Shown: positions 1 through 5,978 of the stretch, one piece after another
Numbering within the stretch: the first letter of the stretch is position 1
How the letters are laid out: every line of letters starts with the position of its first letter
NCBI GenBank assembly: GCA_900770805.1
Contig: CAAGLP010000084.1
Location: 1-6,075 of the forward strand
Direction of reading: 5' to 3'
Origin: an uncultured Paraprevotella sp.
GTDB taxonomy: Bacteria > Bacteroidota > Bacteroidia > Bacteroidales > Bacteroidaceae
DNA: 6,075 bases
Notes under the pieces: generated by a model
The model's database searches: none
Told to the model about the DNA's origin: nothing
Seen by the model: the letters and a program-made list of their open reading frames with translations, nothing else
Program-made: the position numbers and the translations under genes

Positions 1-314
1 TTCCTTCGCGCAAATGGCTTTGTTTTCTCACCGATGTCGAAGGCCGTCTATGGATAGTTGAGCGAGATTCCTATGCCGTTAAGCCAACGGAGATACCTTC
101 GTTTAATCCCAATGAGGAATCTGCACTTATCATCGGTAATATGTTTGACTGGACAGTTAAGGTAAACCGTGCTGAAAGAGAATGCTACTATGCTATCTCC
201 ACAAGGGATTATACTCTCATTGATTCGCTAACCTACGACACTCCTGTGCATAGCATGCCAGGACTCACCTTCACCACATCTAAGGACAAGTTTGTTAAAC
301 CACGATTTAGATAG
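1..314 (+). CDS. C-terminal part of an unrecognised protein (5' end outside window)
   Basis: An open frame runs from the window edge (first full codon at 3) for 103 codons to a TAG at 312-314. The other two forward frames close by about base 60. The visible protein begins PSRKWLCFLTDVEG and ends DKFVKPRFR. It is rich in aromatic and beta-branched residues (KWLCFL, GRLWIVERDSYAV, NMFDWTVKV, CYYAI), which suggests a soluble beta-rich domain; no hydrophobic stretch is long enough to span a membrane. I recognise no motif or family. It converges on the efflux operon and is followed 16 bases later by a terminator-like hairpin, which supports this being a true gene end. It is not part of the efflux operon, being on the opposite strand. 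The function is unknown. Confidence concerns its being coding, not its identity. Confidence 0.72.
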   Translation, partial: PSRKWLCFLTDVEGRLWIVERDSYAVKPTEIPSFNPNEESALIIGNMFDWTVKVNRAERECYYAISTRDYTLIDSLTYDTPVHSMPGLTFTTSKDKFVKPRFR

Positions 315-330
315 CACTTCTAATTCTATA

Positions 331-390
331 CGGAAAAACGGAAAACGTAGAACTTTTACATTCTCGTTTTCCGTTTTCTGTTTTCTGTTT
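331..390. terminator. Rho-independent-like terminator between convergent genes
   Basis: The left arm 331-352 pairs with the right arm 361-380 around the 8-base loop CTTTTACA. The core is 13 uninterrupted pairs (AAAACGGAAAACG at 335-347 with its exact complement at 365-377). Four more pairs lie nearer the loop (AGAA with TTCT) after a bulged T at 348, and three outer pairs include one G-T wobble after a bulged A at 334. On the + strand the stem is followed by TTTTCTGTTT, a fair T-tract, so it best serves the gene ending at 314. On the minus strand no T-run follows, but the hairpin lies 74 bases beyond the channel gene's stop codon and may also end or protect the operon transcript. The stem is A/T-rich for a terminator. 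Confidence 0.68.
366..390. repeat. Heptamer tandem repeat GTTTTCY, about 3.6 copies
   Basis: Successive 7-base units are GTTTTCC (366-372), GTTTTCT (373-379), GTTTTCT (380-386) and a partial GTTT (387-390). The first copy and half of the second form part of the right arm of the hairpin, and the left arm carries the complementary word. The hairpin and the repeat are therefore the same material: the terminator looks built from an iterated heptamer and its inverted copy. Confidence 0.75.
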
Positions 391-440
391 GATGAACTAA
401 CCGCTCATTACTTATAGTTAGAGCGTGTGTTGTTTTCGTT

Positions 441-454
441 AATCTCTAATCTCT
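441..454. repeat. Heptamer AATCTCT, two perfect copies at the channel gene stop
   Basis: AATCTCT occurs at 441-447 and 448-454, the second copy reaching the last base of the channel gene's TGA stop (454-456). Two copies alone would be weak evidence. It is listed because the unit length matches the heptamers at 366-390 and 4751-4775. Confidence 0.45.
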
Positions 455-1710
455 CACTCCAGATAGGACATTATGTCACCCGAAATCTGACGAAGGGAAA
501 TCTCACAGAGTTTGGTATTGTATTGGGCTTCTAGGATGCGCTCTTCTGCATCGAGGAGCGATTGCTGAGCTTCACGCATCTCTATACCAGAGAGGTCACC
601 AAGCATGTAGCGCTCATGTGCGATGTAGTGGTTCTCCTGTGCCGTGATGAGGTTCTCGCGCTCCAGCGAGAGCAGACGAAGGTTGTTCTTGTAGGCCTGC
701 CATAGGTCGGCAAGGTCAGAGCGTAGGGATTGTTCCAATTGCATGCGTGCCAGGTCGGCATTTTCGATGTTCAGTCGTGCATTGCGCTTTTGGCTTGTGC
801 GCTTACCGTCAAAGATGTTATAACCAACCTTCACTCCGAAATCCACACCGCCACGACCGGTTCCCTCAATGGTGTGTTGGTAGTTGTAGCCAGCATTGAG
901 TTTGATGTACGGGAAATCTCGGCTCATTGTCGCCTTGTAGTCCAGTTCTGCCAAACGGATGTCGTGCTTCTTGTTCAGAAGTTCGGCATTGAGTTGCATC
1001 GTAGCCTCAAGAAGAGAGTCGTGTGTAAGGGTGGCATCCACATCTATTGCCGAGTCGTTCAATACAAGGGGTGTCTGCATATCCTTCACCGCCATCAGTT
1101 CGTAAAGACGAATGCGCGATGTTGCCATCAACTCGTGTTGTTTCAGACTCTGTGCACTATCAGCATTGAAGTCAACCTGTGCCTGTTGTAGGTCCAGACG
1201 TGATGCACTACCAATGCTATAACGCTCTAATACAATGCGTAGACGCTCTTTGGATAGTTTTACGGCATTGTTGAGGTTACGCATGCGTATCTTTTGCTGA
1301 ATGAGGTTGTAGTATTCGGCAGTGAGTGTGGCAACATAATCCTCTATAGACAAGCGCGTGCGTGTGGCACCCTGGCGCTTCAACTCTTGAAGTTTGCTAT
1401 ATGTGGCCTGTATCTTGAAGCCATCGAACAGAGTCCATTCTGCATTCACGCCAGCTTGCAAACCATGTCCCAGTTGTCCCGAGCCAGTGTCCACTGTGCC
1501 ACTATAACCAGCCGAAGCATTCACCGTTGGCAGGTATCCGGCATTTGCCGCCGTGGCATTGTTGGCACTGATGGTTTCCTCGTTGCGTGCTATCTTCAGG
1601 TTGTAGTTGTTCTCCAGACCCGTGGCGATGAAGTCAGCCAGCGTCTGTGCCCCTATCTCTGCGCATACAGGTATGGCGAGGGCAATCAAAATGTATCTTA
1701 GATGTTTCAT
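454..1710 (-). CDS. TolC-family outer-membrane efflux channel
   Basis: This 418-residue protein is the outer-membrane exit duct of the tripartite pump; TolC-family proteins act as trimers forming an outer-membrane barrel and a periplasmic alpha-helical tunnel. A signal peptide is visible: basic start MKHLR, hydrophobic core to about residue 17, and likely cleavage after IGA (residue 21). No lipobox is present. The typical internal duplication is clear: LPTVNASAGYS (60-70) matches FPYIKLNAGYNY (266-277), WTLFDGFK (92-99) matches YNIFDGKRT (297-305), and RYSIGSASRLDLQQAQ (163-178) matches RYMLGDLSGIEMREAQ (367-382). Long helical heptad-like segments lie between these, about 100-210 and 305-410. 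Length is normal for the family. Its ATG overlaps the pump's TGA as ATGA, so translation is probably coupled. It is the last gene of the operon. Substrate specificity does not reside in this component. Confidence 0.96.
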   Translation of the reverse strand: MKHLRYILIALAIPVCAEIGAQTLADFIATGLENNYNLKIARNEETISANNATAANAGYLPTVNASAGYSGTVDTGSGQLGHGLQAGVNAEWTLFDGFKIQATYSKLQELKRQGATRTRLSIEDYVATLTAEYYNLIQQKIRMRNLNNAVKLSKERLRIVLERYSIGSASRLDLQQAQVDFNADSAQSLKQHELMATSRIRLYELMAVKDMQTPLVLNDSAIDVDATLTHDSLLEATMQLNAELLNKKHDIRLAELDYKATMSRDFPYIKLNAGYNYQHTIEGTGRGGVDFGVKVGYNIFDGKRTSQKRNARLNIENADLARMQLEQSLRSDLADLWQAYKNNLRLLSLERENLITAQENHYIAHERYMLGDLSGIEMREAQQSLLDAEERILEAQYNTKLCEISLRQISGDIMSYLE

Positions 1711-4700
1711 CTTTGTAGTTTCTTTTGGAGTGAGGTTGCCACATAAGAGTATATGGCAGGAACAACAAACATGGTGAGCATGGTGGATATGAGCATACCG
1801 CCCACAACGGCCGTACCCATGGCCACACGACCTGCTGAGCCTTCACCAGAGGCAAACATCAAGGGCAAGAGGCCCAGGATGGTTGAAACGGAGGTCATCA
1901 GAATGGGACGCAAGCGCTGAACCGAAGCTTCGCGGATGGCGGTCATCTTGTCCTCACCCATGCGTTGGCGCTGGTTGGCAAACTCCACGATGAGGATACC
2001 GTTCTTTGCCACCAGACCAATGAGCATGATGATACCAATCTGACTGAATATGTTCATCGTCTGTCCACCTACGAGCATGAATATCAATGCACCGGCAATA
2101 GCCAGAGGCACGGTAAGCATGATTACGAAGGGATCCTTGAAACTTTCGAACTGGGCTGCCAAAATCAGGTAGATGAGTACCAATGCTAAACCGAAGGCAA
2201 AGAGCAGACTTGAGGAGCTCTCACGGAACTCCTTGGAGTCGCCTGACAGGGCTGTACGGAAGGTGTCATCCAGCACATCCTTGGCAATCTTGTCCATCTC
2301 GTCCAATCCGTCGCCTATGGTATGGCCGGGTGTGAGACCTGCCGAAATTGTGGCAGAGACGAAGCGGTTGTAGCGGTATAGTTTTGGAGGAGCTATGCTC
2401 TCCACCAGGTCCACCAGGTTCTCCATCTGCACCATCTTGCCATCGGCAGAGCGCATGTATATGGCCTTGAGGTTGGTGGGATCGTTGCGTTGCTGACGGT
2501 TTATCTCACCCACGATTTCGTACTGCTTACCATTTAGATAGAGATAACCCATACGCTGACCGCTAAGACCATACTGAAGCGTCTGTGCTATGTCCTTGGT
2601 GGATACACCCATGAGGTTGGCTTTCTCGCGGTTCACACTCAGACGTACCTCGGGTTTGGAGAATTTCAAGTCCACATCCGCCATCTGGAAGACAGGGTTG
2701 TCATATACACGAGCCATGAATTGTGGCAGTACCTTCTCCAACTTCTCAATGCTTGTGGCCTGAAGAACATATTGCACTGGCATGGAGCCGCGGCGTCCAC
2801 CAAAGGTGCTCTGCTGTTGTACGAAGGCACGGGCATCTGTCTTACCTCTTACTGCCTTACTCAGTTTCTCTGCCACCTCCATCTGCGAATAGTCGCGTTC
2901 GGCAAGGTCCTTTAGCGTAATCTGTATGTTACCGCCACCGTCCGATACACGAGCTGTGATAAACTCGGCATCGGGCATGAGCGAGTCGGCCAGACGGTTG
3001 ATGTCCTCGGTGTAATCACGCATGTATTCGTAGGTCACACCCTCGGGCCCCATAGTGCGGATGGTGATGCTTGAGCGGTCCTCTAAAGGAGCCATCTCCG
3101 AAGGTACATTCATCCACATTGCCACACAGGCCGCCAGCGATACCAACATCAGAGGTATAGCCATCCAACGACGACGCAGGAAGGCACTGAGCCATCTGGT
3201 GTATATGTTGTTCAGTCCTTCAAAGAAGGGTTCCGTCTTACGGTAGAACCAGTTTTTCTCCTCTCTGTTGACAAGCAGTTTTGTTGCCAGCATTGGAGTG
3301 ATGGTCAGTGCTGCAAAAGACGATATTATCACCGAACCAGCCACAACGAAACTGAACTCGCGGAAGAGTCGTCCTGTCTGTCCTTCCATAAACACGATGG
3401 GAAGGAACACTGCCAACAGTGTGATTGTAGTTGATATTACGGCAAAGAAAATCTCCTTTGCACCCTCGATACCGGCCTCGAACGGACGCATGCCTCGCTC
3501 GATTCGTATGTAGATGTTCTCCGTCATCACAATGGCATCGTCCACCACCAGGCCCACCGAAAGCACCACGGCAAGCATGGAGAGCACATTGATGGAGAAG
3601 TCGAGCAGATACATCACGAAGAATGCACCAATCAGCGACACGGGGATAACGAGGCAAGGGATGAGCGTCACACGCCAGTCGCGAAGGAACAGGAAGATGA
3701 TGATGATTACCAGCACGAAGGCCTCGTACACGGTAGTCTCCACCTCAGCAATGGAGGCGCGTATGAACTTTGTGTTATCAAAACCATAGTCGTAGTGCAC
3801 ATCCTCGGGCAGGTCCTTTTCCATCATAGCCATGCGTTCATGTACAGCATCAGATATGTCGATATGGTTAGCACCAGGCTGGGGGATAACAACCACACCC
3901 ACCATAGGCACACCGTTCATCTTCATGTAACTCTTTATGTCACGAGCCGAGAGTTCGGCACGACCAATATCGCTGAAGCGTATGATACGACCTTCAGACT
4001 CCTTGATTACAAGGTTGTTGAACTCTTCGGTGGTGGACATCTGTCCCATGGTGCGGATGCTCAATTCTCGGGTGTTACCTTCGATAGAACCAGAGGGAAG
4101 TTCCACATTCTCTCTGTCCAGTGCACTCTTCACATCCATGGGCGTTACACCATAGCCAGACATCTTCACGGGGTCGAGCCATAGGCGCATACAATATTTC
4201 TTCTCACCCCATATCATCACGCTGGACACATCTGGGATGGTTTGTAATTGCTCCTTAACTGTTAGGTCGGCAATCTCACTCAACTCAAGCAGGTTGCGCT
4301 TGTCGCTCTGTAGGGCCACCATCAGTATGGGCATAGCATCGGCATCGGCCTTTGATACGGTTGGAGGGTCACAATCTCGGGGCAGGAAACGCTGGGCACG
4401 CGAAACCTTGTCGCGCACGTCGTTGGCGGCCGTTTCCAGGTCTACCGAGAGTTCAAACTCCACTGTTATTCGGCACGAACCTTGCTGGCTCACACTGGTT
4501 AGTGAGCGTATGCCAGGTATACCATTGATATTCTGCTCCAAGGGTTCCGTTATCTGGTTCTCTATCACATCGGCATTGGCACCAGGATACGAGCACGATA
4601 CGGAGATTATCGGGTTGTCAACCGAGGGGTATTCCCTCACGCCCAGCGACATATAGCCCACAGCACCGAAGATGAGTATAAGCAACGTCATCACCGTGGC

Positions 4701-4739
4701 AAGCACCGGTCGTCGGATGGAAAGTTCAGAAATGTTCAT
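1707..4739 (-). CDS. RND-superfamily (HAE1 type) inner-membrane multidrug efflux pump
   Basis: This is the proton-driven inner-membrane pump, 1010 residues from MNISELSIRRPVLATVM. The classic RND start (amphipathic helix, then TM1 at about 10-31) favours the ATG at 4739 over an in-frame ATG at 4781, whose 14 extra residues are encoded by a tandem repeat. Architecture: first periplasmic porter/docking loop about 32-338; TM2-TM6 about 340-484; linker helix about 485-522; TM7 about 524-543; second periplasmic loop about 544-840; TM8-TM12 about 843-998. Proton-relay residues are present: Asp400-Asp401 in TM4 (SVGLVVDDAIVMTENI) and Lys912 in TM10 (LIGLVAKNGILIVEFANQ), matching AcrB Asp407, Asp408 and Lys940. 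These make a heavy-metal RND unlikely. Length is slightly below AcrB (1049) but intact. The first periplasmic loop has four cysteines (49, 89, 123, 183). Substrates cannot be deduced. Confidence 0.97.
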   Translation of the reverse strand: MNISELSIRRPVLATVMTLLILIFGAVGYMSLGVREYPSVDNPIISVSCSYPGANADVIENQITEPLEQNINGIPGIRSLTSVSQQGSCRITVEFELSVDLETAANDVRDKVSRAQRFLPRDCDPPTVSKADADAMPILMVALQSDKRNLLELSEIADLTVKEQLQTIPDVSSVMIWGEKKYCMRLWLDPVKMSGYGVTPMDVKSALDRENVELPSGSIEGNTRELSIRTMGQMSTTEEFNNLVIKESEGRIIRFSDIGRAELSARDIKSYMKMNGVPMVGVVVIPQPGANHIDISDAVHERMAMMEKDLPEDVHYDYGFDNTKFIRASIAEVETTVYEAFVLVIIIIFLFLRDWRVTLIPCLVIPVSLIGAFFVMYLLDFSINVLSMLAVVLSVGLVVDDAIVMTENIYIRIERGMRPFEAGIEGAKEIFFAVISTTITLLAVFLPIVFMEGQTGRLFREFSFVVAGSVIISSFAALTITPMLATKLLVNREEKNWFYRKTEPFFEGLNNIYTRWLSAFLRRRWMAIPLMLVSLAACVAMWMNVPSEMAPLEDRSSITIRTMGPEGVTYEYMRDYTEDINRLADSLMPDAEFITARVSDGGGNIQITLKDLAERDYSQMEVAEKLSKAVRGKTDARAFVQQQSTFGGRRGSMPVQYVLQATSIEKLEKVLPQFMARVYDNPVFQMADVDLKFSKPEVRLSVNREKANLMGVSTKDIAQTLQYGLSGQRMGYLYLNGKQYEIVGEINRQQRNDPTNLKAIYMRSADGKMVQMENLVDLVESIAPPKLYRYNRFVSATISAGLTPGHTIGDGLDEMDKIAKDVLDDTFRTALSGDSKEFRESSSSLLFAFGLALVLIYLILAAQFESFKDPFVIMLTVPLAIAGALIFMLVGGQTMNIFSQIGIIMLIGLVAKNGILIVEFANQRQRMGEDKMTAIREASVQRLRPILMTSVSTILGLLPLMFASGEGSAGRVAMGTAVVGGMLISTMLTMFVVPAIYSYVATSLQKKLQR

Positions 4740-4750
4740 TTTATAAAACT

Positions 4751-4775
4751 GAAATGTGAAATGTGAAATGTGAAA
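4751..4775. repeat. Heptamer tandem repeat GAAATGT, 3.6 perfect copies
   Basis: GAAATGT occurs at 4751-4757, 4758-4764 and 4765-4771, followed by a partial GAAA (4772-4775), with no mismatch. It ends 12 bases upstream of the pump's start codon, so in the mRNA it lies in the translation initiation region as repeated ACATTTC, an unstructured A/U-rich stretch. If an upstream ATG at 4781 were used, the repeat would be translated as part of a 14-residue extension; this is unlikely because the RND family N-terminus begins at 4739. Confidence 0.85.
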
Positions 4776-4817
4776 ACGCAAAACGGAGCGTGGAGCGGAG
4801 GTTGTTCAAAGAAGTCC

Positions 4818-4844
4818 GAGTATTCTGAGTATTCTGAGTACTCC
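4818..4844. repeat. Nonamer tandem repeat GAGTATTCT, three copies
   Basis: GAGTATTCT is perfect at 4818-4826 and 4827-4835, followed by GAGTACTCC (4836-4844) with two mismatches. The third copy contains GAGTACTC (4836-4843), an exact 8-base palindrome. The array is noncoding and sits in the middle of the intra-operon spacer. It could arise by slippage or could hold repeated protein-binding sites; nothing in the window decides between these. Confidence 0.75.
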
Positions 4845-4862
4845 GAAAAATACCCTCACCCG

Positions 4863-4898
4863 CTCACCGTCACCCCTCCCTGTGGAGGGCTGGGGGAG
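4863..4898. repeat. REP-like G/C-rich imperfect hairpin
   Basis: The inner stem CCCTCC (4874-4879) pairs with GGAGGG (4884-4889) over the loop CTGT. An asymmetric internal loop (4869-4873 against 4890-4892) leads to an outer stem CTCACC (4863-4868) pairing with GGGGAG (4893-4898) at five of six positions. The composition differs sharply from the A/T-rich sequence beside it. The hairpin starts 7 bases beyond the adaptor's stop codon. In the operon direction no T-tract follows directly, so it is a poor intrinsic terminator; it could slow 3' decay of the adaptor message or partly attenuate transcription. Similar pyrimidine-purine palindromes are, from memory, dispersed in Bacteroidota intergenic DNA, but copy number cannot be seen here. 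Confidence 0.6.
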
Positions 4899-4904
4899 AT
4901 TCTT

Positions 4905-5978
4905 TTATTTTACGCTAACCTTCACCGCCTGTCCGGCACGCAACTGCATGGTACCGCTGGTAATCACCGTATCTCCTACGCTGAGTCCACGCAACACCTG
5001 CACCTGCGCATCGGTGCGGAGTCCCTTTGTTATCTCCACTGGCTCTGCTTTGCCATTGCGATATAGATACACCTTGTCTATACCCATTTCGGAAACGATA
5101 GCCTCGCTGGGTACTGCCAGCGCATTGGAGAATTCGCGTGTTGTCAGTCGCACGCTGGCATAGCGTCCTGGTACCAGTTTGCCGTCCTTGTTGTCATACA
5201 AGGCACGCACGGTAAAGGTACGTGTGTTTTCGTCCACACGAGAGTCAGAGGCATATACCTTTGCCATACGGGGTGTCAGGTCACCCTCCACGGTAAACTC
5301 CAGCTGTGCACCGTCGGGCAGAGTGCCGGCATAGCGCTCGGGCACACTGAACTCCACCTTCAGCGGACTACGCTTGGTGAGCATTGCCACGGCAGTCTGT
5401 GTTGTGGCATAGGCACCTACGCTGACTTGGCGCAAACCTATTACACCAGAGAAAGGTGCACGCAGCTCGGTCCGTGCTATTTCAGCCTTAACTCCGTCAA
5501 TTCCGGCCTTCAAGACAGAGAGATCGGCTTCGGCCTCCTGAAAAGCCTCCTTACTTACCGCCTCCTTTTCCAAAAGAGCCTTGGCACGGAACACACGGTC
5601 CTGCATCAGTCGCAACTGTGCTTCCTTGCGGCGCAATTCTGCCTGCAGAGGAGCATCGTTTATCTTAGCAAGCAACTGTCCCTTCTCCACCAGAGAACCC
5701 TCCTTGAAGAATATGTCTGTTATCTTGCCCGAAGTTTCGAACGACAGACTAACCTCCTCGTCGGGTACCAGCGAACCGCTCATTGCCAGAGCATCGGTTA
5801 TCAACTGCTCACCTACTACCACGGCCCTCACAACCAGGGCCTGACCTTGTTGTTTGCGCTCCTTTGCCGGAGCCTCCTTCAAATCACTATTCTCCTTAGG
5901 CATGAAAGTGTTGTATGCCAGAGCAGCACACCCCACCACAATGATGCTTATGATACTGAATTTCGTAATCTTGTTCAT
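4905..5978 (-). CDS. Periplasmic adaptor (membrane fusion protein) of the RND efflux pump
   Basis: This 357-residue HlyD/AcrA-type adaptor links the inner-membrane pump to the outer-membrane channel. After a basic start (MNKITKF) and hydrophobic segment, the sequence VVGC fits a lipobox, with Cys17 the only cysteine in the protein; it may be lipid-anchored like AcrA, or anchored by an uncleaved helix. A charged linker follows (about 28-45). The lipoyl half-motifs are about 76-108 (FETSGKITDIFFKEGSLVEKGQ) and 172-200 (LRAPFSGVIGLRQVSVGAY). The charged helical hairpin between them (about 109-171) is fairly short, as in MdtA- or MexA-like adaptors. A beta-barrel domain spans about 204-280 (VEFSVPE to GRYASVRL), and the membrane-proximal domain runs to the end (AVPSEAIV to VTSG-like VITSGTMQLRAG). 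It is the first gene of the operon in this window. Metal-specific variants cannot be excluded from this protein alone, but the pump partner is HAE1-like. Confidence 0.95.
   Translation of the reverse strand: MNKITKFSIISIIVVGCAALAYNTFMPKENSDLKEAPAKERKQQGQALVVRAVVVGEQLITDALAMSGSLVPDEEVSLSFETSGKITDIFFKEGSLVEKGQLLAKINDAPLQAELRRKEAQLRLMQDRVFRAKALLEKEAVSKEAFQEAEADLSVLKAGIDGVKAEIARTELRAPFSGVIGLRQVSVGAYATTQTAVAMLTKRSPLKVEFSVPERYAGTLPDGAQLEFTVEGDLTPRMAKVYASDSRVDENTRTFTVRALYDNKDGKLVPGRYASVRLTTREFSNALAVPSEAIVSEMGIDKVYLYRNGKAEPVEITKGLRTDAQVQVLRGLSVGDTVITSGTMQLRAGQAVKVSVK

Larger units (their letters stand above)
4740..4904 (-). other. 165-base intra-operon spacer between adaptor and pump genes
   Basis: This spacer is long for adjacent RND operon genes, and contrasts with the 4-base overlap at the next junction. 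In transcription order it contains a G/C-rich hairpin, a 9-bp repeat, a short G/C-rich tract with GGAGCG twice (4785-4790, 4792-4797), a 7-bp repeat and an A/T-rich stretch directly before the pump's ATG. No good Shine-Dalgarno sequence is visible before that ATG, as is normal in Bacteroidota. I found no convincing Bacteroidota promoter (TTTG with TAnnTTTG); the closest -7-like word is TATTTTTC (minus strand, about 4852-4845) without a matching -33 element. It has no convincing coding content. Confidence 0.6.

Noticed and set aside
2400..2420. Repeated TCCACCAGG at 2401-2419
   Set aside because: It lies within the pump and encodes the ordinary LVDLVE stretch; two copies are explained by the protein sequence.
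3238..3657. 139-codon minus-strand open frame and several plus-strand frames within the pump gene
   Set aside because: They overlap a 1010-residue RND protein with intact motifs, and their translations look like out-of-frame shadows rich in His, Cys and Arg.
3690..3706. GATGATGATGAT triplet run
   Set aside because: It encodes a run of isoleucines in TM2 of the pump, a normal hydrophobic segment.
4751..4775. Phase-variable switch by heptamer slippage
   Set aside because: The array lies upstream of the true ATG. Gain or loss of a unit would shift only the unlikely upstream start; it could change leader spacing but not the reading frame of the pump.
4740..4781. Upstream in-frame ATG giving the pump 14 extra N-terminal residues
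   Set aside because: The extension (MRFHISHFTFQFYK) is encoded by the GAAATGT tandem repeat and the family N-terminus begins at MNISELSIRRPV, so 4739 is the better start.
4863..4898. Intrinsic terminator separating the adaptor from the pump
   Set aside because: No T-tract directly follows the hairpin in the operon direction; the T-rich side faces the opposite strand, where no gene is present.
4770..5066. Forward open frame with a SEYSEYSEYSE peptide
   Set aside because: The peptide repeat is just the 9-bp DNA array read in frame, and the rest lies antisense to the well-supported adaptor gene.
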